From Chloroflexota bacterium (GTDB taxonomy: Bacteria; Chloroflexota; UBA11872): a DNA stretch of 64,000 nt. Below are positions 32,977-41,894 of this stretch, piece by piece. Position numbers and translations under genes: made by a program. Below the pieces are notes generated by a model that made no database searches, had not been told where the DNA came from, and worked only from the letters and a program-made list of their open reading frames with translations. Numbering within the stretch: position 1 is the stretch's first letter; every line of letters starts with the position of its first letter. The stretch spans positions 1 to 64,000 of the forward strand of contig JAJDZD010000053.1 in the NCBI GenBank assembly GCA_022824865.1, given 5' to 3'.

Positions 32977-34829
32977 TGGCGCCAACCGCGATTCAGAACC
33001 GAATCCTGCGCGTGGACCTGACCGAGCGCCGCTGCTGGACCGAGCGGCCCGGTGACGCCTTCTTCCGCAAGCACCTTGGCGGCCGCAACTTCATCGCCCA
33101 CTACCTGCTTACGGAGACGCCCCGCGGGGCCGACGCCTTCGATCCCGTCAACCGCCTGGTCTTCGCAATGGGCCCAACCACTGGCGTGGCTCTGCCGGGT
33201 GCCGGCCGCCACAGCGTGGGCGCAAAGTCGCCCCTCACCGGCCTCTTCGGCGAGTCCGAGGCGGGCGGCTACTGGGGCTCAGAGCTCAAGCAAGCTGGCT
33301 GGGACGGCATCGTCATCCAGGGGCGCGCGTCGGAGCCCGTCTACCTCTGGATCAAGGACGACCAGGTCGAGTTCCGCGACGCCGCCCACCTCTGGGGAAA
33401 GATCACCGGCCCTGTCGAAACCGCGATCCGTGAGGAACTCGGCGACCAGCAGATCCGCGTCACCCAGATTGGTCCCGCCGGCGAGAACCTCGTCCGCTAC
33501 GCCTGCATAGTCAACGACCTTAACGAGGTCGCCGGCCGCACCGGCCTGGGCGCGGTCATGGGCTCCAAGAACCTCAAGGCCATCGCCGTCCGCGGGAGCA
33601 CCCGGGTGCAGGTGGCCGACCGCGATCCGGTCAGGGACACGGCCCGCTGGGTTGCGCGGGAGACCCTCGCCGAGGGTGGCACGCACCACCGCCTGCACAC
33701 CTGGGGTACCGGCGCGATGGTGCAGTCAAAGCAACTCGAAGGCCACCTCATCGTCCACAACTTTCGCGATGGGCAACTGGACGGCGCCACCAACATCGAC
33801 GCCATCGCCATGCGCGACCAGGTCATCGACCACATGGATCGCTGCTTCGCCTGCTCCGTGCGCTGCAAGAAGCGGGTCAAGATCGAGACGCCCAAGGTCA
33901 AGGTTCGTCCAAAGTACGGCGGGCCCGAGTACGAAACCCTGGCCGCCATCGGTACCAACACCGGCGTCACCGACATCATGGCCGTCTGCAAGGGCAACGA
34001 GATGCTCAACTTCCTGGGCATGGACAGCATCTCCGCCGGCGCCACCATTGCCTGGGCCATGGAAATGGAGGAGATGGGCCGCCTGCGCGACCACAACGAG
34101 GACGGACAACCGCTCCGCTTCGGCTCGGCGCAGGACCTGCTGGACCTGATCGAGAAGATCGCCTACCGCGACGGCATCGGCGATCTCCTTGCCGAGGGCG
34201 CCCTGCGCGCCGCCCGTGCCATCGGCGGCGACGCCGAGGACTACGTCGTCCACGTCAAGGGCCTGGAAGTTGCCATGCACGACCCCCGCGCCATGAAGGA
34301 CATGCGCGATAACTACCCCATCACCCCTACCGGCGGCGACCACACCGGCGCCGGCCTCAAGCGCACCTCCGTCCGCAACACCGTCGGCCTCTGCCAGTTC
34401 CTGGACTACGACGACACCAAGGCGCTGGAACTGCTCAACGCCGCCACCGGCTGGGATATGTCGCCCGAGGAACTGCACGAGACCTTCGAGCGCGGCCTCA
34501 CGATGGCGCGCCTTTTCAACCTGCGTGAAGGCATGACCGCCCAGGACGACCGCCTGCCCGAGCGCCTGCACCAACCCATCCGCCAGGGACCGCTCAGCGA
34601 CTACCGCCTGCCGCGCGACGAAGTCCGCACCTACGTCCAGGGCTACTACAGCGAACGCGGCTGGGACCCTGACCGGGGCCTGCCATACGCCGACACGTTG
34701 GAGCACCTCGGTGTCGATCCGTCGGAGACCGATCTCGAAGACCTCGTCACCGAGCGCCCCGAGCCCCTCCCGATCGGCGCGTTGCCCTACACCCTCGAAC
34801 TCGAATCAACCGCCGGCCACGAGGAGTAG
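32976..34829 (+). CDS. aldehyde ferredoxin oxidoreductase family protein
   Basis: The product is 617 aa from ATG 32976, with GGGAG 7 nt upstream. The N-terminal domain (ILRVDLTERRCWTERPGDAF, AMGPTTGVALPGAGRHSVGAKSP) binds the bis-pterin cofactor. The 4Fe-4S ligands are Cys290, Cys293 and Cys297 (CFACSVRC), with Cys473 (GLCQF) as the fourth. AOR family enzymes use tungsten, or sometimes molybdenum, to oxidise aldehydes or related substrates with ferredoxin as acceptor. The substrate is unknown. It is co-translated with a MoaD-like gene. The enzyme class is usually anaerobic, in contrast with the O2-using sarcosine oxidase elsewhere in the window. Confidence 0.92.
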   Translation: MAPTAIQNRILRVDLTERRCWTERPGDAFFRKHLGGRNFIAHYLLTETPRGADAFDPVNRLVFAMGPTTGVALPGAGRHSVGAKSPLTGLFGESEAGGYWGSELKQAGWDGIVIQGRASEPVYLWIKDDQVEFRDAAHLWGKITGPVETAIREELGDQQIRVTQIGPAGENLVRYACIVNDLNEVAGRTGLGAVMGSKNLKAIAVRGSTRVQVADRDPVRDTARWVARETLAEGGTHHRLHTWGTGAMVQSKQLEGHLIVHNFRDGQLDGATNIDAIAMRDQVIDHMDRCFACSVRCKKRVKIETPKVKVRPKYGGPEYETLAAIGTNTGVTDIMAVCKGNEMLNFLGMDSISAGATIAWAMEMEEMGRLRDHNEDGQPLRFGSAQDLLDLIEKIAYRDGIGDLLAEGALRAARAIGGDAEDYVVHVKGLEVAMHDPRAMKDMRDNYPITPTGGDHTGAGLKRTSVRNTVGLCQFLDYDDTKALELLNAATGWDMSPEELHETFERGLTMARLFNLREGMTAQDDRLPERLHQPIRQGPLSDYRLPRDEVRTYVQGYYSERGWDPDRGLPYADTLEHLGVDPSETDLEDLVTERPEPLPIGALPYTLELESTAGHEE

Positions 34830-34895
34830 CCGGCGCGGCCGGCCAAGGCCCCGCTGGCCAGGCCTTCCTGTTAGCCACGAGCTGCGCATTCGGGC

Positions 34896-34901
34896 TAGAT
34901 T
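34896..34901 (+). promoter_or_regulatory. -10 box (TAGATT), leaderless-type
   Basis: TAGATT ends 7 nt before ATG 34909, so transcription would start at the initiation codon. TTAGCC at 34871-34876 is a weak -35 candidate (19-bp spacer). Confidence 0.45.
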
Positions 34902-34908
34902 CAGCGCT

Positions 34909-35907
34909 ATGCAGCACCATCACCGCCATCACGGGGACGACGAGAAGCACAGCCACACTCATGGCGCAGTCGACCCGACCATTGCGACGACCAGTCGCGG
35001 CATCTGGGCCATAAAGTGGTCGTTCGTGGGGCTGGCGATTACCGCAGTGCTCCAGGCAGCCGTCTTCGTAGTGTCCGGAAGCGTGGCGTTGCTGGCCGAC
35101 ACCATCCACAACGTAGGCGATGCGCTGACTGCGGTCCCCTTGTGGATAGCCTTCCTGTTTGCTCGCCGCGTAGCAACGAGGCGGTTCAGCTATGGCTTTG
35201 GCAGGGTCGAGGATCTGGCCGGAGCAATCATCGTCCTCGTAATCTTGTCCAGCGCCATAGTGGCCGCCTACCAGTCCATCGACAGGCTGCTCAACCCGCG
35301 TGACGTTGAACTGATATGGGCGGTCGCCGCAGCCGGGGCGTTAGGCTTCATTGGTAACGAGGCTGTCGCGCTGTTCCGCATCCGCGTCGGGCGCGAAATC
35401 AACAGCGCCGCGCTGGTGGCCGACGGTTACCACGCCCGGACGGATGGGCTCGCGAGCCTCGCCGTCGTCGCCGGCGCAATCGCTATCTGGGCGGGCTTCC
35501 CGATAGCCGACCCCATTGCGGGGCTGGGCATCAGCGTACTCATTGCAAAGATTGTGTACGACTCCGCCAAAACGGTATTTGGCCGCATGCTCGACGGAAT
35601 CGACCCTGAAACACTCGACAACTTGGAGCACGAAGCCCTGCACGTAAAAGGCGTGCAAGCCATCACCCGGTCACGTGCGCGATGGATTGGCCACCGCCTG
35701 CACGCGGAGGTGCATCTCACGGCCAGCAAAGACCTCTCGCTGAAGCAGGCGCACGAACTCCAGAAGCGCGTCTCCCATGAGCTCGCTCACGCCATTCCGT
35801 ACCTGGGCGAGGCGGTCATTCATGTCGACCCCGCTGATCAAGCAGGCACCGCGAACGATCGAACATCCGCCCATGAACATGATGGGCTGCCACTCCACAG
35901 CCACTAA
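34909..35907 (+). CDS. cation diffusion facilitator (zinc/divalent metal efflux)
   Basis: The product is 332 aa, starting at ATG 34909 after a leaderless-type promoter. The His-rich N terminus (HHHRHHGDDEKHSHTH) and C terminus (SAHEHDGLPLHSH) probably bind metal. Six transmembrane helices follow, with site-A residues in ADTIHNVGDAL (helix 2) and ADGYHARTDGL (helix 5): the HxxxD pairs of zinc-type CDFs. The C-terminal cytoplasmic ferredoxin-like domain (VKGVQAITRSRARWIG, LHAEVHLTAS) completes the family layout. It should export Zn(II) or similar by proton antiport. Confidence 0.92.
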   Translation: MQHHHRHHGDDEKHSHTHGAVDPTIATTSRGIWAIKWSFVGLAITAVLQAAVFVVSGSVALLADTIHNVGDALTAVPLWIAFLFARRVATRRFSYGFGRVEDLAGAIIVLVILSSAIVAAYQSIDRLLNPRDVELIWAVAAAGALGFIGNEAVALFRIRVGREINSAALVADGYHARTDGLASLAVVAGAIAIWAGFPIADPIAGLGISVLIAKIVYDSAKTVFGRMLDGIDPETLDNLEHEALHVKGVQAITRSRARWIGHRLHAEVHLTASKDLSLKQAHELQKRVSHELAHAIPYLGEAVIHVDPADQAGTANDRTSAHEHDGLPLHSH

Positions 35908-36244
35908 CGCCCGCGCCGTAGGGCAACACTCGTTTCGACGGCGTGCAACGTTCCCAAAGTCACTTGCTGCACCGGGGCAAGAGGTGAGGCGCATGGTCTG
36001 CCGGCATGAGCATGATCAGGACGGCGGAGCCTATGACGCCGACTGAGACCGGCAAGCCGACAGTCTCGGCGCCTTCCGTTTAGGCCCGTCAGTAGGCCTC
36101 GAAGTAGATTCAGCCGGCTCTGGGGCACACAACGAGAGCGCTCACCAGCGCGGCCGGTATCCACCTGCGGTGGTGGTCGACAGCACGTTCCCTTTGGCGT
36201 GACCTTCGCGGCCCATAGCGGCGCACCGCAGATCGGCCTGGCCG
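35908..36244. other. 337-bp intergenic region
   Basis: Convergent space between the CDF gene and the SRPBCC gene. No domain-bearing frame, tRNA, strong hairpin or repeat-family member was recognised. Confidence 0.4.
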
Positions 36245-36694
36245 CTATTCCCCGCGTCCCTCGCCCTCGGCGAACGTCTTGAAGTCGTTCAGCGTCTTCT
36301 TGGTCTGCCCGGTGAACGCGAAACGCATGACGATCGACATCAGCAGCATCTTCCAGTCGGAGAAGCGGAACTCCGTCTCCGCAATCCAGCGCGTGCGGTT
36401 CGGTCCCTCTTCCACGAATCGGTTGTTGATGTAGTTCCACACGCCTTCGGTCTCGTAGGTGCCCGCCAGCTCATCCGGCAGGCTTTGCGCCGTCACCGTT
36501 TCGATCATCTCGACGTCCTGGCCACGGTGCTCGTACACAAGCCGGGAGGTCTCCCCCGGTTGCCCGGGCTCGCCGCTGACGTGTTCGAAGCTCTTCAGGC
36601 CCGTCTGCCACTTCGGCATGTTGTCCCGGTTCATGAAGAGCTCAATCACGCGGTCGCGCGGCAAGTCGATCACAACGTCACGGGTGTACTTCAC
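36245..36694 (-). CDS. SRPBCC (polyketide cyclase-like) protein, copy 2
   Basis: The product is 149 aa. The start is GTG 36694, because GGAGG lies 6 nt upstream; the six upstream codons encode the ribosome site itself. It begins VKYTRDVVIDLPRDRVIELF, the first strand and helix of the START/Bet v1-like fold. It continues LKSFEHVSGEPGQPGETSRL and TEFRFSDWKMLLMSIVMRF. SRPBCC proteins bind hydrophobic ligands; the ligand is unknown. It is about 65% identical by eye to the adjacent gene 36734-37183, a tandem duplication. Confidence 0.82.
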   Translation of the reverse strand: MKYTRDVVIDLPRDRVIELFMNRDNMPKWQTGLKSFEHVSGEPGQPGETSRLVYEHRGQDVEMIETVTAQSLPDELAGTYETEGVWNYINNRFVEEGPNRTRWIAETEFRFSDWKMLLMSIVMRFAFTGQTKKTLNDFKTFAEGEGRGE

Positions 36695-36733
36695 GGAGAG
36701 CCTCCAATCCAACCAGGTGGCCGCCGACGGCCG

Positions 36734-37183
36734 CTAGTCCCCACGACCCTCGCCTTCGGCGAATGCCTTGAAGTCGCGCAGGGTCTTCAGCGTCCTCGAA
36801 GTGAATAGCGGCCGCAGCAGGATCGCCATCAGCTTCATCTTGATCCCCTGGGGGCGAAACTCCGACTCGGCGATCCAGCGCGTGCGGTCCGGTCCTTCTT
36901 CCTCAAACCGGTTCTTCATCAGATTCCAGACACCGTCGGTCTCGTAGATGCCTGAGAACTCGTCGGGCAGATTGCGCTCGGTGATCGTCTCGGTCATCTC
37001 GAAGCGGCGCCCCCGGTAGTCGTACACCAGGCGCGACTTGGCGCCGGGCTGTCCCGGCTCGCCGCTGACGTGCTCGAATCTCTGCAGGCCCTCCTGCCAC
37101 TTCGTCAGGTTGTCGGCGTCGTCGAACAGCTCGATCACTCGATCGCGCGGCAGGTCGATCACGACCTCGCGGGTGTACTTCAC
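36734..37183 (-). CDS. SRPBCC (polyketide cyclase-like) protein, copy 1
   Basis: The product is 149 aa from GTG 37183, with GGAG 7 nt upstream. It aligns end to end with the next gene (VKYTREVVIDLPRDRVIELF, FEHVSGEPGQPGAKSRLVYD, FKAFAEGEGRGD). Both keep a hydrophobic C-terminal helix. The 39-nt gap and matched ribosome sites indicate an operon formed by duplication. Confidence 0.82.
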   Translation of the reverse strand: MKYTREVVIDLPRDRVIELFDDADNLTKWQEGLQRFEHVSGEPGQPGAKSRLVYDYRGRRFEMTETITERNLPDEFSGIYETDGVWNLMKNRFEEEGPDRTRWIAESEFRPQGIKMKLMAILLRPLFTSRTLKTLRDFKAFAEGEGRGD

Positions 37184-37312
37184 AGTGAGTCTCCAATCCA
37201 ACCTCGTGGGTCGTGAGGCGGCGCGACTCTCCGCCCTCGGGACGCGCTGCGAACTTCTGCAGGCTCGGCCGAGTGGTTGTCGGCAGCCTCGGACTTAAGG
37301 TACACGCCCGCT

Positions 37313-37642
37313 CTACTTCGGCGGCAGTGAGCGCGCATAGTCGGCGCCTCGCCGAACCCAATCGCCCAGCGCCCCGTCGTCCGCGATGCCCTCGGCGGCC
37401 ACCACCACCCAACCCCGCATCACCCGCCCGGTCATGTCAAAGACTCGCGCGTGCGGCTGCGCCAGCGCATCGTCATAAGCCTCCGGCCCCACCCGCACCA
37501 TCAACTCATCGCCCGAAATGCCCACGGCCATGTTCCCGTGCAGCATGAAGGCAATCCCGCCGAACATCCGCCGCTCGCTCAGACCGTCGGCGTCCGCCAG
37601 CGCCTCGCGAATCCGCTGCGCCAGTCCCTCGTCGTAGGCCAT
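37313..37642 (-). CDS. TfoX N-terminal domain protein
   Basis: The product is 109 aa from ATG 37642. MAYDEGLAQRIREALADADG followed by SERRMFGGIAFMLHGNMAVG is the TfoX_N signature. The C-terminal half (MRGWVVVAAEGIADDGALGDW) is also typical. Stand-alone TfoX_N proteins are small and of unknown role; the link to competence in TfoX/Sxy does not transfer without evidence. It is divergent from the VOC gene. Confidence 0.85.
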   Translation of the reverse strand: MAYDEGLAQRIREALADADGLSERRMFGGIAFMLHGNMAVGISGDELMVRVGPEAYDDALAQPHARVFDMTGRVMRGWVVVAAEGIADDGALGDWVRRGADYARSLPPK

Positions 37643-37789
37643 GCGTTTCCCGGTAGCTCCAGATTCGACACTTGGCATTCTCGCGTATCGGGACCGTCGC
37701 CCGCGGTCAGCGGCGCTGCTCTGGATGCCTGGCGCAAGTGGCCGACGCACACTGGAATCCGGTACGCCCGACACTCCGGAGGAAACACG

Positions 37790-38155
37790 ATGATCGAGCA
37801 GATCGCAACCGTCGGGATTTACGTCGATGACCAGGAGGCGGCCCTGCGCTTCTGGGTGGACCGGGTGGGATTCGAGCTGCGGCGGCGCGAATCGATGGGC
37901 CGCATGGGCGATTGGCTGGAGGTCGCACCGCCCGGTGCCGGCTCACGCCTGGTGATCTACCCAAAGGCGATGATGCCGGACTGGGCCGAGCGCAAGCCCT
38001 CCATCGTCTTCGAGTGCGCCGACTGCCAGGCCACCCACGCGCGGCTGCGTGACGCCGGGGTGGAATTCTCCAGCGAGCCCCAATCCATGGCCTGGGGCAC
38101 CTTCGCGATCTTTCGCGATCCCGACGGGAACGAGTTCGGGCTGAAGGGCTCTTGA
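37790..38155 (+). CDS. VOC-family (glyoxalase-like) protein
   Basis: The product is 121 aa from ATG 37790, with GGAGG 7 nt upstream. IATVGIYVDDQEAALRFWVDRVGFELRRR and AIFRDPDGNEFGLKGS are the two ends of the vicinal-oxygen-chelate fold. They include the Asp-Pro-(Asp)-Gly-Asn-Glu motif with the metal-ligand Glu. The first-position ligand is not the usual His, so metal binding may be partial. The substrate is unknown. Confidence 0.86.
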   Translation: MIEQIATVGIYVDDQEAALRFWVDRVGFELRRRESMGRMGDWLEVAPPGAGSRLVIYPKAMMPDWAERKPSIVFECADCQATHARLRDAGVEFSSEPQSMAWGTFAIFRDPDGNEFGLKGS

Positions 38156-38205
38156 CCGGGACTCGCGGACCGCTACCCCCACTGGCCTCTCGAACCCCAC
38201 CTCGC

Positions 38206-38211
38206 TAGGCT
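38206..38211 (+). promoter_or_regulatory. -10 box (TAGGCT), leaderless-type
   Basis: TAGGCT ends 6 nt before GTG 38218, identical in box and spacing to the ABC-2 operon promoter at 16504. The -35 is weak (TGGCCT at 38183-38188, 17-bp spacer). Confidence 0.5.
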
Positions 38212-38217
38212 TCGGGC

Positions 38218-39984
38218 GTGAGATTTCTCCGGCAGCTGTCACGCTTCACCCGCCCCGAGCGCGGCATGCTCATCGGCACGGTCGCGGCTGGCTTGCTCTT
38301 CACGGCCAGCGGGCTGGTGCCACCGTTGTTCGTCCGCCAGATCTTGATCTGGCACGCCGAAGGCACCACCGCCGAGAACGCCATGCTGGTCGTGGTGGCG
38401 GCCCTGGTGGGCGCCTACCTGGTGCGCGCCGCCGCTCGGTACACCTACGGCCTGCTCTCCCACTGGGCGGCCTACAACGTGCAGCAGGCCATGATGGTCA
38501 ACCTCTACCGCCACATCCAGACGCTGCCCCACCGCTTCTTCACCGACCGGCGCGTGGGCTCGTTGGTGTCGCGTTCCGTGGGCGACGTGGAAACGGTCGA
38601 GGATTTCGTCGCCCACGGCATCCCCGAAACCGTCATTGCCATTGCCTTGCCGGCCACCATGCTGATTGCGCTGTTCATCATCAACTGGCAATTGGCCCTG
38701 CTGGCGCTCTTGCCGATTCCCATCATTCTCGTGGCCGGTCGGTTCCTGTTTCCGCACATCCGTAGCTCCTGGCGTGTGGTGCGCGAATCCGTGGCCAAGG
38801 TCACCGCCACGGTCACCGAGGGAATAGCCGGCTACGCCGTCATCAAGGCCTTCGGCCGCGAGCGGGAGCAGCTGCGAATCGTCCAGCGCGACTGGCAGCG
38901 CTACCGCGACGACATCCAGAAGGCACAGTTCTTCTCCCTGGTTCCCGCCGGCATGATCGAACTCCTCGCGGGCCTCGGCCTCATCCTCGTCGTGGCCGTC
39001 GGCGGCGACCTCACCCTGCGCGGCATCGTGCCGGTGGCCGACCTGTTCGTCTTCGTCGTCTACCTGGGCTTGATCTACCAACCCGTCATCCAACTGGCCG
39101 CCATCAGCGAGAACATCCAGAAGGCCATGGCCAGCACCGAGCGGGTATTCGAGCTGCTGGCCATCCAAACCGACCTGCGCGACAAGCCGAACGCCGCGGC
39201 CCCGTCGGCGCCCGAGTGGTCGGTCGAGTTCGACCAGGTCGACTTCCGCTACGAACCGGAGGAACCAGTGCTGCAAGGCGTGTCCTTCAACGCCGCGCCC
39301 GGCGAACTCATCGCCCTGGTCGGCCCCACCGGCGTCGGCAAATCCACCTGCGCACACCTGGTCCCGCGGTTTTACGACGTCGATAGCGGCGCGGTGCGGG
39401 TCGCCGGCATTGACGTCCGAGACCTGCCCATGGAATGGCTCCGCTCCAACATCTCGTTGGTCCTACAGGAGGTCTTCCTGTTTGCCGGCACCATCCGCGA
39501 CAACATCGCCTTCGGCCGCCCCGGCGCCACCGAGGAGGAAATCCTAGAAGCCGCCCGCGCCGCCAACGTCGACGAGTTCGCTGAACGCCTGCCCAACGGC
39601 TACGACTCCCGCGTCGGCGAGCGTGGCGTGCGGCTCTCCGGCGGCCAGCAGCAGCGCATCTCCATCGCCCGCGCCGTCCTTAAGGACGCGCCAATCCTCA
39701 TCCTCGACGAAGCCACCTCAGCGGTCGACGCCGAAACCGAAGCCCTGATCCAGGAAGCCCTCGACCGCCTGACCCTCCGCCGCACCACCCTCGTCATCGC
39801 CCACCGCCTCGCCACCGTTCGCCGCGCCGACCGCATCATCGTGTTGCGCGACGGCCGGGTAGCCGCCGCCGGTTCCCACGACGACCTCGTGGCCGCGGGC
39901 GGCTGGTACGCCGACATGGTCCGCCGCCAGCAACTCAGCGCCCGCTGGCGCCTCGAAAGCGCCGCCGAAGTCCAGCTGACTTAG
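38218..39984 (+). CDS. ABC exporter, fused permease and ATPase (MsbA/MdlB-like)
   Basis: The product is 588 aa from GTG 38218, placed directly after a leaderless-type promoter. Residues 1 to about 310 form the six-helix type I exporter domain (PHRFFTDRRVGSLVSRSVGD, TEGIAGYAVIKAFGRE). The ATPase has Walker A GPTGVGKST near 368, LSGGQQQR near 475, Walker B ILILDEATSAVD and the His switch VIAHRL. One half-transporter gene suggests a homodimer exporting lipid or drug. No partner gene is adjacent on the same strand. Confidence 0.92.
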   Translation: MRFLRQLSRFTRPERGMLIGTVAAGLLFTASGLVPPLFVRQILIWHAEGTTAENAMLVVVAALVGAYLVRAAARYTYGLLSHWAAYNVQQAMMVNLYRHIQTLPHRFFTDRRVGSLVSRSVGDVETVEDFVAHGIPETVIAIALPATMLIALFIINWQLALLALLPIPIILVAGRFLFPHIRSSWRVVRESVAKVTATVTEGIAGYAVIKAFGREREQLRIVQRDWQRYRDDIQKAQFFSLVPAGMIELLAGLGLILVVAVGGDLTLRGIVPVADLFVFVVYLGLIYQPVIQLAAISENIQKAMASTERVFELLAIQTDLRDKPNAAAPSAPEWSVEFDQVDFRYEPEEPVLQGVSFNAAPGELIALVGPTGVGKSTCAHLVPRFYDVDSGAVRVAGIDVRDLPMEWLRSNISLVLQEVFLFAGTIRDNIAFGRPGATEEEILEAARAANVDEFAERLPNGYDSRVGERGVRLSGGQQQRISIARAVLKDAPILILDEATSAVDAETEALIQEALDRLTLRRTTLVIAHRLATVRRADRIIVLRDGRVAAAGSHDDLVAAGGWYADMVRRQQLSARWRLESAAEVQLT

Positions 39985-39988
39985 TGCC

Positions 39989-40327
39989 TTAGGGGCGACC
40001 GGCGACAAGCCCATGCCCGCCAGCCGGCCTCTTGTAGATCACGATCCCAACGCTCTCAATGTGTCGCTGAAGCGGCGCGTAGGTGATCTTCTCGTAGGCC
40101 TGCAGATCGCACTCCTGCGGGATTGGAAGATCGTCGAGGTCCAGGGCGAGACGTCCCAAGCGATGGTCGTCTGCAATACCTCGCGTGGCGAGGTCGATGT
40201 CGGACCGAGCATTGGCCGCCCCGGTGGCTCGTGAGCCGAAAAGCACGACTTCCGTTAGTTCCGGATACGCAACAAACACTCGCGTCAATGCAGCCAGCGT
40301 TCGGTCCGACAGTTCCGGGGCGTTCAC
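39989..40327 (-). CDS. MNT-type nucleotidyltransferase antitoxin
   Basis: The product is 112 aa. The minimal nucleotidyltransferase motif GSRATG at 31-36, with SDIDLA (Asp43, Asp45), is intact, and a third Asp is in ECDLQAYEK. In characterised HEPN-MNT systems the MNT enzyme neutralises the HEPN RNase by AMPylation. Its ATG overlaps the HEPN stop (ATGA). It ends 5 nt from the convergent ABC exporter gene. Confidence 0.87.
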   Translation of the reverse strand: MNAPELSDRTLAALTRVFVAYPELTEVVLFGSRATGAANARSDIDLATRGIADDHRLGRLALDLDDLPIPQECDLQAYEKITYAPLQRHIESVGIVIYKRPAGGHGLVAGRP

Positions 40328-40740
40328 GACCCGAGCGCCTCTTTGGCCAGCCGGTCGTACAAGTCGCCCAAAATCGAAAGGTAGCGGCGTCGCACATTGC
40401 CGGCGACGGCCTCGAACCTGGCAGCGTCGTAGGTGTGAGCCATCAGATTTCGATCGGTCAGCATGTCAATCCACGCATCACCGTCCTCGATGAGCTTGGC
40501 TCTGAACGCTGCCCGGATCACATGGCGCGGGCTGACGGTGTCGAGCATCAAACCGTCGTACTCCATCCGGTCCTTGAGCGTGTTCCAGGCCAACTCGAAC
40601 GTGTACTCAAAGCGCTGGATCACTCCTTCACGCTCCAACTGGCTCAAGTCCTTGACTTCCACCTCCAGCGCCTCCCGCAAGAGGGCGTAAGCCCGCGAGA
40701 AGTTCCTAAACCGGTACTTCCAGCGAACTTCCTCGCTCAC
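40324..40740 (-). CDS. HEPN-domain toxin (HI0074-like)
   Basis: The product is 138 aa. The start is GTG 40740, which forms a GTGA overlap with the upstream Gfo/Idh gene; five further codons are open but overlap more. The helical HI0074/nucleotidyltransferase-substrate-binding fold is clear (FRNFSRAYALLREAL, FEYTFELAWNTLKDRM). The HEPN RNase motif R-x4-H is Arg97 to His102 in RNLMAHTY. This is the toxin of the HEPN-MNT pair, here coupled to a metabolic dehydrogenase gene. Confidence 0.87.
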   Translation of the reverse strand: MSEEVRWKYRFRNFSRAYALLREALEVEVKDLSQLEREGVIQRFEYTFELAWNTLKDRMEYDGLMLDTVSPRHVIRAAFRAKLIEDGDAWIDMLTDRNLMAHTYDAARFEAVAGNVRRRYLSILGDLYDRLAKEALGS

Positions 40741-41882
40741 CGCACCGCCACCCACGCCCGCTCCCGCTCCGACTCCCGTGCCGCGTCTACCGCCCGCGCC
40801 ACCGCCAGCCCGTCGTGAAAGCTCGCCAGTTGGGTGGGCGTACCGGCGGCATGCGCCCGCAGACCCGGAATCACAATCTCCCGGAACATCGCCGTATTCT
40901 GCGCCCGCGGCGACTCGTGGACCCGTACCGGCACGTCGATCACCTCGGTGTCGACCCCGCGCACCAGGCTCACCTGGCCGGCCCGCCGGTTGCCCCCCGA
41001 GTAGCTCACAAACGCCGACGCCTTGGACCCGTGCACCTGCACGTCGGGTGTCGGCCCGGGCCGCGTAAACGTGGTTTGGCCCGCGGTGAATGTGAACAGC
41101 GCCCCCGAGGCCATCTCACCGTGAATCGTCCCAAAGTCGCTCGCGGTCACCTGTGCCATTGGGGTTCCTGGCGCCGCCCCCTGCGGGTTCTCGGCCGACC
41201 AGCGGTTGGCGTCGACTCGCGAAATGTCACCCATATCCGGCCGCTCCGGCACCACGATAGGCAGGTGGCCCAACACCGCGGTGATCTCGCTGCCGGTCAG
41301 GTAGCACGCCAGGTCCAGCAGGTGCACACCCAGCAGGCCGATCGACCCGGCCGGGCACTCCTCCTCGGTCATCCACCACTGCACCGGCTCGTGCAGCGCG
41401 CGCGGCTGCCAGATGCGGCCGAACATCGCCTGCACCTCGCCGATCTCGCCCTCATCGATCAGCCGGCGGACGGTCTGCATCGGTTCCGCGAACCGCATGT
41501 AGTGCCCCAGGCCGTGGCCCAGCCCCGTGCGCTCCGCCGCCGCCACCATCTCGGCGCACTGCTCCGCCGTATTGGCCAGCGGCTTCTCGCACAGCACGTG
41601 CTTGCCCGACTCCAGCGCGGCAACGGCCACCGGGTGGTGCATCGCGTTGCTCGTCACAATCGCTACCACGTCCACGTCGTCCCGCGCCACCAACTCGCGC
41701 CAATCCGTATGGGTGTCGGGATTCCCATAGGCCGCCGCGGTCTCCGCCAGCGGCCCGGGCCTGCGGGCGGCTATCGCACGCAGCTCCAGGTCGGGCAGGT
41801 CAATGGCCGGGTTCAGATAGGTCGGCGCAAAAAGCCCGGTCGCCCCAACCACGCCCATTCGCAAGGCGGTTCCTTCATTCAT
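40737..41882 (-). CDS. Gfo/Idh/MocA-family oxidoreductase
   Basis: This 381-aa NAD(P)-dependent dehydrogenase has the N-terminal Rossmann motif MGVVGATGLFAPTYLNP and the family phrase SGKHVLCEKPLANTAEQC with the catalytic Lys. The C-terminal sheet domain spans roughly 130-340 (QAMFGRIWQPRALHEPVQWW, GSIGLLGVHLLDLACYLTGSE with the catalytic His). It probably oxidises or reduces a sugar or inositol-like compound. Its TGA overlaps the HEPN toxin start by 4 nt, an unusual coupling. Confidence 0.9.
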   Translation of the reverse strand: MNEGTALRMGVVGATGLFAPTYLNPAIDLPDLELRAIAARRPGPLAETAAAYGNPDTHTDWRELVARDDVDVVAIVTSNAMHHPVAVAALESGKHVLCEKPLANTAEQCAEMVAAAERTGLGHGLGHYMRFAEPMQTVRRLIDEGEIGEVQAMFGRIWQPRALHEPVQWWMTEEECPAGSIGLLGVHLLDLACYLTGSEITAVLGHLPIVVPERPDMGDISRVDANRWSAENPQGAAPGTPMAQVTASDFGTIHGEMASGALFTFTAGQTTFTRPGPTPDVQVHGSKASAFVSYSGGNRRAGQVSLVRGVDTEVIDVPVRVHESPRAQNTAMFREIVIPGLRAHAAGTPTQLASFHDGLAVARAVDAARESERERAWVAVR

Positions 41883-41894
41883 GTTGATGCCACC

